NCBI GenBank assembly: GCA_011800805.1
Contig: MPNW01000693.1
Location: 1 to 30,273, forward strand
Length of the DNA: 30,273 nt
Direction: 5' to 3'
Source: Hirudo medicinalis
Lineage: Eukaryota; Annelida; Clitellata; Hirudinida; Hirudinidae
Under the pieces are notes generated by a model that was given only the letters and a program-made list of their open reading frames with translations, did no database searches and was not told the DNA's origin. Positions within the stretch are counted from its first letter, which is position 1. The number at the start of each line of letters is the position of its first letter. Positions 23,661-30,273 of the stretch are shown here, piece by piece. The translations under genes and the position numbers were made by a program.

Positions 23661-23716
23661 GAACAGAAATGAAGGGTTTTTAAAACGGATTAATTGTATT
23701 GCCATAGTTTTTCAAA

Positions 23717-25324
23717 TCAATAATTTTTACCTTTTAACAGAATAATTAAAGCAAGCACAATAGCTAAAACGACAGCAAGTTTTGCAATTAAATCGCCGTA
23801 TCGGCTATAGAAAGTTAATTCATCATTTAAATTTACATCCTGTTTAAAGGCTGTTCGGCTCCACCATTTGGTAGATTTTACAACATCTCCGCGTTGGTTA
23901 ATAACTGCCGAAATTCCGGTATTTGCCGATCTAACCACGTATCTTCTGTTTTCCAGCGCTCTTAATTTAGCGTATAACATATGTTGATCTTTACCGGAGG
24001 TGTTTCCCCACCAGCCATCGTTGGTTATAACGGCAATCAATTGCCCGCCATCTTTTACTGCCTTACCTACCCAGTTTCCCCAAATACTTTCGTAACAGAT
24101 TATCGGTACAACTCCTATACCGCTGTAGGCATAAAAAACACCCGGCTTGTCTTGCCAACCGTAACTTTCGGCGCTTCCATTAAAATGAACAAAAACAGGA
24201 GTAAGGAATGAAAATACTTTAGGGAATGGCATTTTCTCAACGCCCGGAACCAGCTTGGATTTATGATAGAATTGAACCTCTGAAGAATTTTCGACCTGTA
24301 TGGCAGCATTAAACCGATCAACCCATTGGTCTTCCTGCATTTTTTGTGCGGATAGCGTTTTTTTGTTATCATACCATTTCAGGCTTTCAATTCCTGTAAT
24401 TACGGCGCCGTTTTTGTATTTACTCAGAAATTTTTGTACATACAAAAATTCTGAATTGTTTCTGATTTTGTCTTCATCGGCATAAATAGGCATGGCTGTT
24501 TCAGGCCATACGAAATATTCGGTATTTATTTGGGCGGCAGAATCAGAAAGTTTGGTTAATATATGTAATTGTTCAATAGCCGATGTTGAGTTATATTTTT
24601 CATAGGGGTTTATATTGGGCTGTACCACCACCACATTTACAGGTTCTTTTTTTTCTTCGTATTTTAAATATCTATAGACAGAATATCCGGCGGGTATTGT
24701 TATAAAGGCAATCCAAATTGCGGTTAATCTCAGTTTGTCGGCTTGTTTGTTTTTAATGGCAACAAGGGTTTGGTAAGCCAGTATATTGCTTAATAAAATC
24801 CAAAACGAGCCGCCGTAAACTCCCGTAAATTCGTACCATTGCACCAGCTGATGGGTTGATGAAAAGCCATTGCCTAAAGTCATCCACGGAAAAGCCAAAT
24901 CCCAACTTTGGTGTAAAAATTCCATTGTGATATAGAAGGATATTAAACCAACGTATCCCAGTTTACTGTTTGTTTTGCGTTTTAGTTGATACCAAAGCCA
25001 AAATGCAAAAGTTATAAGCAGAGCCCCCAATCCGTATGGAATTAATGAAACAAAAAATGCTACATAATAATTGTTATAAGCGCTAATGGCATTAAAAACC
25101 CAATAAATTGATGCGGTATTCCAAACCAAAAATGTTAAACCTGCGGTTAAAAAAATACGTTTACCTCCTCTTTTTTCAGTACTTGCCGCAATATTGTTTA
25201 AAGCAAACAGCAATGGAACCAAGCCCACAAGTAATAACGGAGCTAAAAGGGCGTGTGGAGGCCAAGCTAACCACATGATAAATGCGCTGAATAAAGCAAG
25301 CAGATAGTTTTTCTTTGAATTCAT
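23717..25324 (-). CDS. lnt: Apolipoprotein N-acyltransferase
   Basis: Lnt adds the third acyl chain to the N-terminal cysteine of lipoproteins in the inner membrane, the last maturation step before sorting. The 535-residue protein has at least six N-terminal membrane helices (for example LLAPLLLVGLVPLLFAL, YYVAFFVSLIPYGLGALLITF), a periplasmic nitrilase domain with E275 (WPETAMP), K355 (YHKSKLVP) and C410 (IICYESIWGN), and a final membrane helix (LAVVLAIVLALIILL). The catalytic triad is complete and length is usual. It is followed by a possible gene remnant and preceded by a PH/SHOCT gene on the same strand about 105 bp away. Confidence 0.95.
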   Translation of the reverse strand: MNSKKNYLLALFSAFIMWLAWPPHALLAPLLLVGLVPLLFALNNIAASTEKRGGKRIFLTAGLTFLVWNTASIYWVFNAISAYNNYYVAFFVSLIPYGLGALLITFAFWLWYQLKRKTNSKLGYVGLISFYITMEFLHQSWDLAFPWMTLGNGFSSTHQLVQWYEFTGVYGGSFWILLSNILAYQTLVAIKNKQADKLRLTAIWIAFITIPAGYSVYRYLKYEEKKEPVNVVVVQPNINPYEKYNSTSAIEQLHILTKLSDSAAQINTEYFVWPETAMPIYADEDKIRNNSEFLYVQKFLSKYKNGAVITGIESLKWYDNKKTLSAQKMQEDQWVDRFNAAIQVENSSEVQFYHKSKLVPGVEKMPFPKVFSFLTPVFVHFNGSAESYGWQDKPGVFYAYSGIGVVPIICYESIWGNWVGKAVKDGGQLIAVITNDGWWGNTSGKDQHMLYAKLRALENRRYVVRSANTGISAVINQRGDVVKSTKWWSRTAFKQDVNLNDELTFYSRYGDLIAKLAVVLAIVLALIILLKGKNY

Positions 25325-25429
25325 CGGGCTGTTAAAAGGAGGCTTTGAACGGAGGTTGTTTTCCGAATTTGTTTAAAATATATTTTGATTGATAAATCAC
25401 CAAAAAACGTATGGATGATGAATAAAGTA

Positions 25430-26065
25430 CTATAAATTGTTTAAAATTGCCGCTTTTTTACTTTCGTATTCGTCTTTGTTAATTAATTGTTTATCAAACA
25501 AGTTTTTAAGTTTGCGGAGTTTTGCTGTTGTTTCGTCTTCAATTTCATCGGTTTGGGGCTTGGTTTGGCTGATAGCGGGAACGTCTTCCAGGGTTTGCCC
25601 TGCTTGAGGATTTGAGGTATTATTGAATAACCTGTTCGGAGCTTTATTCTCTTCCAATAATTGCTGCCTTAGTAATTCTTTATAAGCTTCCAGTTGTTGG
25701 GTTGCTGCTTGATAAAGCTTGCGGGTTTGCAGTTTTGGGATAAAACAGGTTACAATGCTTTGGCCTTGCTGCGGTACGCAAATAAATTTTGAAGTAAAAA
25801 ACTCTTCTTTAAATGAAACTTCTTTAATGTTTTTCCAAGCAATGTCTTTAAAATTCATGGTTAGACCCCAATTGCTGGGTTGGCAATAAAAAATGCGTTT
25901 ATTGCTGATGACAATGCTGTTGGGCGTTAAATTGATGGCCGGTTTTTTTTGAACAGCCAAATAAATAAGTTCCTCTCCGAAGATAAGTAAATCTTTAAGT
26001 TTTGATATTACTTTTTCAACTGTTTTTGGGTCTTGTTCGTCTTTTAAAAATTGCACTATGTTCAT
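25430..26065 (-). CDS. PH-domain protein with C-terminal SHOCT helix
   Basis: The 211-residue protein combines a bacterial pleckstrin-homology-like domain (about 30-130: FGEELIYLAVQKKPAINLTPNSIVISNKRIFYC ... FKDIAWKNIKEVSFKEEF) with a variable linker rich in Q, P and T and a SHOCT-type short C-terminal domain (LRKLKNLFDKQLINKDEYESKKAAIL). SHOCT segments often mediate oligomerisation. No signal peptide or membrane helix is seen, so it is probably cytosolic. Function is unknown. It lies between lnt and rsmI on the same strand, with about 100 bp on either side. Confidence 0.85.
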   Translation of the reverse strand: MNIVQFLKDEQDPKTVEKVISKLKDLLIFGEELIYLAVQKKPAINLTPNSIVISNKRIFYCQPSNWGLTMNFKDIAWKNIKEVSFKEEFFTSKFICVPQQGQSIVTCFIPKLQTRKLYQAATQQLEAYKELLRQQLLEENKAPNRLFNNTSNPQAGQTLEDVPAISQTKPQTDEIEDETTAKLRKLKNLFDKQLINKDEYESKKAAILNNL

Positions 26066-26165
26066 CTTTTTAAAATTAATCGAGGGGGGTTAAAAATTTT
26101 GACTCTTGATATCAACCAAAGTACTTTTGTTTATTATTTGCATGGTTAACCGCATTTTAGGGATA

Positions 26166-26885
26166 TTATTTTTTGCTTTGGCCAATTCGGTTTGTTTGTT
26201 TTTGGGCTTTTAGGGCTGCGCCAGCCAAACAAATTACGAATTCTCCTTTTAAAATATTGTTTTCGAAATGTGATTTTATCTCGGCAATGGTTCCACGAAT
26301 ATTTTCTTCATAAAATTTGCTTAATTCTCTACTTACCGAAATTTGTCTGTCACTGCCAAAATAATGTTCAAATTCTTTCAGCGTTTTTAATAAGCGATGG
26401 GGGCTTTCGTAAAAAATCATGGTTCTTTTTTCTTCTAAAAGTAGCTTTAGCCGCATTTGTCTGCCTTTTTTTACAGGCAAAAATCCTTCAAATACAAACT
26501 GATCATTAGGCAGGCCAGAATTTACCAAGGCAGGGACAAAAGCGGTTGCCCCCGGCAAACAGTTAACTTCAATCCCGTTTTTTATAGCATTGCGAACCAG
26601 AAAAAAACCAGGGTCGGAAATGGAAGGCGTTCCTGCGTCGCTAATAAGAGCTATGTTTTTGCCTTCATTTAAAAATCTGATAATTTCTGACGCAGCTTTA
26701 TGTTCGTTATGTTGGTGGTGAGCAAAAACGCGTTTTTCAATCCCAAAATGTTTCAGTAAAGGGGCGCTTGTTCGGGTATCTTCGGCTAAAATCAAATCAA
26801 CTTCTTTTAAAACCTTAACGGCTCTAAAAGTTATATCATCCAGATTACCAATGGGAGTAGGTACTATATATAATTTACCGATCAT
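26166..26885 (-). CDS. rsmI: 16S rRNA (cytidine-1402-2'-O)-methyltransferase
   Basis: RsmI methylates the ribose of C1402 in the decoding centre of 16S rRNA with S-adenosylmethionine. The 239-residue protein starts GKLYIVPTPIGNLDDITFRA and has LILAEDTRTSAPLL, ISDAGTPSISDPG and NCLPGATAFVPALVNSG, all diagnostic of the tetrapyrrole-methylase-fold RsmI family, followed by FYESPHRLLKTL. It ends with a lysine- and glutamine-rich tail. Its start is 90 bp from that of serS, transcribed in the opposite direction. Confidence 0.95.
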   Translation of the reverse strand: MIGKLYIVPTPIGNLDDITFRAVKVLKEVDLILAEDTRTSAPLLKHFGIEKRVFAHHQHNEHKAASEIIRFLNEGKNIALISDAGTPSISDPGFFLVRNAIKNGIEVNCLPGATAFVPALVNSGLPNDQFVFEGFLPVKKGRQMRLKLLLEEKRTMIFYESPHRLLKTLKEFEHYFGSDRQISVSRELSKFYEENIRGTIAEIKSHFENNILKGEFVICLAGAALKAQKQTNRIGQSKK

Positions 26886-26952
26886 AATTTAATTACTAAT
26901 TTTGCAAAAGATATAACAAACCGTTTCTATCAAAACAATCGGCTTAAGTTGT

Positions 26953-26960
26953 TATCTTTG
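26953..26960 (+). promoter_or_regulatory. -7 box of the serS promoter
   Basis: TATCTTTG matches TAnnTTTG and ends 15 nt before the serS ATG at 26976, giving a leader of about 10 nt. A TTTG at the expected -33 position is not evident. Confidence 0.45.
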
Positions 26961-26975
26961 CTAAAAAAATTAATC

Positions 26976-28250
26976 ATGCTGCAAGTTAACTATATCCGAG
27001 AAAATAGAGAGAAAGTTTTAGAGCGATTACGTGTCAGGCAATTTAAGCAAATCCAACTTATTGACCAAATTATTTCGGTTGATGAAGAACGCCGCCAAAC
27101 TCAAACTTTGTTGGATAGTATTTCTGCCGAGGCCAATGTGGCCGCCAAACAAATTGGAGAATTGATACGCTGCGGTCAAAAAAATGCGGCAGAAGCTATT
27201 AAAGCTGAAACGGCCTCCGGGCATAAGCAAAAGATAAAAACATTAGAAGAAAAACTGACTGCACTTGAAGAAAAACAACACAGCCTAATGGTTCAGGTGC
27301 CAAATCTACCTCATCATTTGGTTAAAGAAGGAGTATCGGCAGAAGATAATGAAGTGGTTTTAATACATGGCCGGCCGGCACAATTGCCAATAACAGCTAT
27401 GCCGCATTGGGACTTGGCCGCTAAATACGATATTATTGATTTTGAGTTAGGCGCAAAAATTACGGGAGCGGGTTTTCCCGTTTATAAAGGTAAAGGGGCA
27501 AAATTGCAGCGGGCTTTAATCAATTTTTTTTTAGACAGGGCAATAGAAGCCGGTTATAACGAGGTACAAGCGCCGTATTTGGTAAATGCTACATCTGGTT
27601 TTGGCACCGGCCATATACCGGATAAAGAAGAACAAATGTATCATGTGGGGTTAGATGATTTATTTCTTGTCCCAACGGGGGAAGTCCCGATAACTAACCT
27701 GTATAGAGATGTAATTTTGAAAGAAGAGGATTTTCCGATAAAAAATGCAGGGTATACGCCCTGTTTTAGAAGGGAAGCAGGTTCTTACGGCGCACATGTT
27801 CGCGGCTTAAACCGTTTGCATCAGTTCGATAAAGTGGAGATTGTTCAAATTACGCATCCGGATAAAAGTTACGACACTTTGAATGAAATGAGCGCTTATG
27901 TACAATCTTTATTAAAAGAACTGGGTTTACATTATCGCATATTGCGCCTTTGCGGAGGCGATATGGGTTTTTCCTCTGCCATGACTTACGATATGGAAGT
28001 TTGGAGCGGGGTTCAGCAACGATGGCTGGAAGTTTCATCCGTTTCTAATTTTGAAACCTACCAAAGTAACCGTTTAAAATTACGTTTTAAAGGCAAAGAA
28101 GGGAAAATGCAATTGGCACACACCCTAAACGGCAGTGCTTTGGCTCTTCCGCGTATTGTTGCCTCTGTTTTAGAAAATTACCAAACCGAAAAAGGTATTT
28201 TAATACCTAAGGTATTGCATAACTATACCGGTTTTAGCATCATCGGTTAA
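26976..28250 (+). CDS. serS: Seryl-tRNA synthetase
   Basis: SerRS charges tRNA-Ser with serine; one of its substrates, tRNA-Ser(GGA), is encoded at 13292-13378. The 424-residue protein has the N-terminal antiparallel coiled coil that grips the long variable arm (about 25-105), then the class II core: GFPVYKGKGAKLQRALINFFLDRA (motif 1), TPCFRREAGSYG (motif 2) and the C-terminal HTLNGSALALPRIVASVLENYQ (motif 3). The frame opens at TTG 26949, but MLQVNYIRENREKVLERL from the ATG at 26976 is the standard start. A strong terminator follows. Confidence 0.97.
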   Translation: MLQVNYIRENREKVLERLRVRQFKQIQLIDQIISVDEERRQTQTLLDSISAEANVAAKQIGELIRCGQKNAAEAIKAETASGHKQKIKTLEEKLTALEEKQHSLMVQVPNLPHHLVKEGVSAEDNEVVLIHGRPAQLPITAMPHWDLAAKYDIIDFELGAKITGAGFPVYKGKGAKLQRALINFFLDRAIEAGYNEVQAPYLVNATSGFGTGHIPDKEEQMYHVGLDDLFLVPTGEVPITNLYRDVILKEEDFPIKNAGYTPCFRREAGSYGAHVRGLNRLHQFDKVEIVQITHPDKSYDTLNEMSAYVQSLLKELGLHYRILRLCGGDMGFSSAMTYDMEVWSGVQQRWLEVSSVSNFETYQSNRLKLRFKGKEGKMQLAHTLNGSALALPRIVASVLENYQTEKGILIPKVLHNYTGFSIIG

Positions 28251-28274
28251 TAAAAATAACAAGCAAAAACTTAA

Positions 28275-28311
28275 AAAGAACTCTCGTATGGTAAGAGAGT
28301 TCTTTTTTTTT
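28275..28311. terminator. Strong terminator between serS and the 102-aa gene (likely bidirectional)
   Basis: AAAGAACTCTC (28275-28285) pairs perfectly with GAGAGTTCTTT (28295-28305) over a 9-nt loop, followed by a run of T to 28311. The opposite strand also ends in T residues, so it can serve the convergent gene whose stop codon lies at 28310. Confidence 0.85.
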
Positions 28312-28618
28312 ATAAGAGAAGAATCAGCAGCAAAACGATGACGATGATGGCGCCAACCGAAATATAAATCCCCCCTCTGGTTTCTTTTGCTCGTTTTTTC
28401 ATTTCTTTTAATTCTTTGCGTAATGCTTTACGCTCATCTTTACTCAGGGTTGATTTGTCCATAGAACGGATTTCTTCAACACGTTTAACAATCTTATCTA
28501 ATTGAATTTTTTGGTCTGCGGTGAGTTCTGTTTTAGGCTTTTTTTCGGTCGCTAATACAGCATTTGTTGTTGTGCCCAAAACAAAAATGAGCGTGGAAGA
28601 GTAAATTAACTTTTTCAT
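28310..28618 (-). CDS. Small exported protein with C-terminal membrane helix (102 aa)
   Basis: The product has a signal-like N-terminus (KKLIYSSTLIFVLGTTTNAVLA), a charged helical middle (LTADQKIQLDKIVKRVEEIRSM ... ERKALRKELKEMKKRAKE) likely to form a coiled coil, and a C-terminal hydrophobic helix (ISVGAIIVIVLLLILLL). This architecture recurs in Bacteroidota as small uncharacterised membrane proteins; no function is known to me. If both hydrophobic ends are membrane-bound, the charged part would be periplasmic. It is monocistronic and shares its terminator with serS. Confidence 0.75.
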   Translation of the reverse strand: MKKLIYSSTLIFVLGTTTNAVLATEKKPKTELTADQKIQLDKIVKRVEEIRSMDKSTLSKDERKALRKELKEMKKRAKETRGGIYISVGAIIVIVLLLILLL

Positions 28619-28700
28619 TTATTTTAAGGTTGATGATTATTAGTTATAACAAAAAAGTTTCCAAACGATTCTTACAAGTCTTTAAACTTGTTTATTGGGG

Positions 28701-29402
28701 TTACTTTATTTCGAAAACAACGTTAACGGTATAATTTAATTTAATGGTTTTAAAACTTATGTCGGGTGCAGATGCATAATTATTAACAACCATATTCATT
28801 CCATAGCTCTTATTTTTATAAAAGGAGTGCGTGTTGTTATCATCGTCATCCTGAATTTCTAAAACGCCGCCTAATTTATTCCCTAAAACCTCAACCATAT
28901 AATTGGCTTTTTGTTGAGCGGCGAGCAAGGCTTTTACTTTTAAATCCTTTTTAAGACTGTCTAGCTTGCTGTAATCATATCTGTCGATATCGGTGCTGTT
29001 AATTCCTTTGGGGTCTATATCTGCAATAATTGCGTCAAACTTATTTAAATTATTCAATTTTAACCGATACTGTTTGCTGGCCAAAAACTCAGGGTTTTTT
29101 TTTCTTTCGATCGAATAATTCCAACTGCTTAAGTTGCTGACGGCTAAATTATCTATAGAAATACCCGCTTTCTGAACAGCATTGTACAATTGTTTTTCTA
29201 AAGTAGTAATGTTGGTTTTTTTACCGCTTTTGCCGTTTTCAAAATATTCTTTCAGCGAAAAATTAATGTAAATAATATCAGGAATAATCTCTTTTTCTGC
29301 ATTTCCGCTAACCGAAATTTTTTTTCTTAATTCTACTGTCTGTTGCCCAAAGGCGCTTAAGCCACAAAATGCACATAAAGCAAAGGATACAATCTTTTTC
29401 AT
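28701..29402 (-). CDS. SIMPL (DUF541) domain protein, exported
   Basis: The 233-residue protein has a signal peptide (MKKIVSFALCAFCGLSAFGQ) and a SIMPL domain: the start KKISVSGNAEKEIIPDIIYINFSLKE, the middle SKQYRLKLNNLNKFDAIIADI and DLKVKALLAAQQKANYMVEVLG, and the end LNYTVNVVFEIK. SIMPL proteins are periplasmic or outer-membrane associated and linked to stress resistance in a few bacteria, with no enzymatic activity known. An aspartate run (QDDDDNN) follows the helix. It is separated from its neighbours by about 80-120 bp on the same strand. Confidence 0.85.
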   Translation of the reverse strand: MKKIVSFALCAFCGLSAFGQQTVELRKKISVSGNAEKEIIPDIIYINFSLKEYFENGKSGKKTNITTLEKQLYNAVQKAGISIDNLAVSNLSSWNYSIERKKNPEFLASKQYRLKLNNLNKFDAIIADIDPKGINSTDIDRYDYSKLDSLKKDLKVKALLAAQQKANYMVEVLGNKLGGVLEIQDDDDNNTHSFYKNKSYGMNMVVNNYASAPDISFKTIKLNYTVNVVFEIK

Positions 29403-29522
29403 GTTATTTCTGTTTTAATTTTCCGATGCGTAAATATCGTACTTTTTTTATACCCAAAAAAGAATTTGCTTAATTGTTTAAAAAACAAATCCGTTTGGTT
29501 AACCATTTTAATAGAGGCAGAT

Positions 29523-30071
29523 TTAGGTTAGCTTTGGGTTTTGCTGTTTTTTAACCCAATCTGTTTTACTGATTTGATACGTAAAATTGAGATACAAATT
29601 ATCCTTGATTAGGGTCTCTGTTTCAGCAATTTTTAATGCCCCTAGTTTTTCGGCTGCTTTTTGCGAACGATAATTGATATTGGCAATGCGTATAAAAATA
29701 AAATCTACAAATTGAAAAGCATAATTGAACATTAATTCTTTCAGTACTTTATTATGTTCTTTCCCCCAAAATTTACGGGCAATAAATGTATAACCCACGT
29801 AAATAGATTTGTCGTTGTCATTAAAATCATAAAATCTGGAACATCCAACAACTCGTTTGGTATCGTTTTCAGAAACCAAAAATGCGCCTTTTGAGGCGAT
29901 GGCTTCTTCAAAAAACTTACTGAACACTTCGGGTTTATAACGGTCAGAATTAGGGTGTTGTTCCCAAAGAAGAGGGCCGGCAGCAACTTTAAAAAGCGGT
30001 TGGTAATTGCTTTCTGTTAATGGGGTAATCGTTAACAGCTTGTTATAAAGTACGGGTTGAATATTAAACAT
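29523..30071 (-). CDS. GNAT-family N-acetyltransferase
   Basis: The 182-residue protein has the GNAT fold of the RimJ/RimL type: LTPLTESNYQPLF-like start (here ITPLTESNYQPLFKVA), VGCSRFYDFNDNDKSIYVGYTFIARKFWGKEHNKVLKELMFNYAF (beta4 and the acetyl-CoA loop, with WGKEHN replacing the usual QxxGxG/A), then IANINYRSQKAAEKLGALK, the conserved N-x-x-S-x-x-x-x-E-K-x-G element. The substrate is unknown; RimJ/L-like members acetylate N-termini or small amines. The ATG at 30071 gives a normal length. It stands alone at the end of the window. Confidence 0.88.
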   Translation of the reverse strand: MFNIQPVLYNKLLTITPLTESNYQPLFKVAAGPLLWEQHPNSDRYKPEVFSKFFEEAIASKGAFLVSENDTKRVVGCSRFYDFNDNDKSIYVGYTFIARKFWGKEHNKVLKELMFNYAFQFVDFIFIRIANINYRSQKAAEKLGALKIAETETLIKDNLYLNFTYQISKTDWVKKQQNPKLT

Positions 30072-30273
30072 GGTTCAAGAATAAGGATAGCGGATTTTTA
30101 GTACTAATTTGAGTGCAAATTATAAATATTTTTTTACGATGATTATACCTAAACTCACATTCTTTTAGATATAAATAAAAAGTATGTCTGTGTATTCTTT
30201 TGAACTTAATCAATCGGGTTTTGGCTAAATTTCCAAAAAACCTTCAATTCCATTACTATAGATTACAACCATG
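30072..30273. other. Terminal gene-free stretch
   Basis: AT-rich sequence upstream of the GNAT gene. The window ends in ATG (plus). The minus strand has a short open stretch entering from the edge that stops at about 30226. Neither can be called. Confidence 0.3.

Larger units (their letters stand above)
23255..23716. other. Gene-free interval between nadE and lnt
   Basis: No intact gene is present. It holds a hairpin after nadE (about 23271-23330) and, near lnt, a minus-strand stretch with coding-like composition (23483-23660). The rest is AT-rich spacer. Confidence 0.5.

Noticed and set aside
29741..29986. 81-codon minus-strand frame inside the GNAT gene
   Set aside because: It is an overlapping frame of the acetyltransferase gene without protein-like features.
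1..30273. CRISPR array, rRNA operon, prophage or replication origin
   Set aside because: I saw no regularly spaced repeats, no rRNA sequence, no phage structural genes and no DnaA-box cluster in the window.

Overview
The window is chromosomal DNA of a Bacteroidota bacterium, most likely of the Sphingobacteriales type. It is AT-rich and uses Bacteroidota-style promoters (TTTG - 19 to 21 nt - TAnnTTTG) in place of clear Shine-Dalgarno sequences. Markers of the phylum include GldB, a PorT-type barrel, an IPExxxVDY protein next to acpP-fabF-rnc, and a TPP-riboswitch-controlled TonB receptor. Most of it is core genome, with three accessory or degraded patches.

Layout. 1-360: the 5' end of an IS1595-family element (transposase cut by the window edge). 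587-1243: pcm, followed by a promoter-terminator pair with no ORF between them (candidate small RNA, about 1357-1502). 1683-3728 (-): uvrB. 3967-6946 (-): a two-gene unit, a HupE/UreJ-like membrane protein then an M1 metallopeptidase. Each reading frame is broken twice by single-base indels that cancel out. 7099-7414 and 10236-10430: two decayed IS5-type transposase 3' ends in opposite orientation. They flank a thiamine-type TonB receptor (7533-9908, -) whose leader is a TPP riboswitch with a full promoter and an unusual 74-nt structured insert. 10437-11624 (-): M20D amidohydrolase. 11980-12951: MarR-GNAT fusion. 13292-13378 (-): tRNA-Ser(GGA).

13427-17892 is the conserved housekeeping block: pyk and the IPExxxVDY protein on the minus strand, acpP-fabF-rnc on the plus strand. 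A strong promoter and a 14-bp palindrome lie in the divergent gap before acpP. 17893-19858 is a small accessory island: a 63-aa orphan, a HARE-HTH/PD-(D/E)XK nuclease-like (HrgA-type) protein, and a frameshifted 67-aa orphan. Similar inverted-repeat segments lie between these genes and recall integron-cassette attC sites.

19859-28250 is core again: gldB (-) diverging over 27 bp from a porT-like gene and nadE; lnt (-); a PH/SHOCT protein (-); rsmI (-) diverging from serS (+). The end holds a 102-aa membrane protein, a SIMPL-domain protein and a GNAT acetyltransferase, all on the minus strand.

Themes: envelope biogenesis and gliding/secretion (lnt, gldB, porT-like), fatty-acid synthesis (acpP, fabF), vitamin uptake (thiamine receptor), repair (uvrB, pcm) and translation (serS, rsmI, tRNA-Ser). 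The less ordinary signals are the riboswitch architecture, the candidate small RNA, the HARE-nuclease island and the clustered frame breaks in the HupE-M1 unit.
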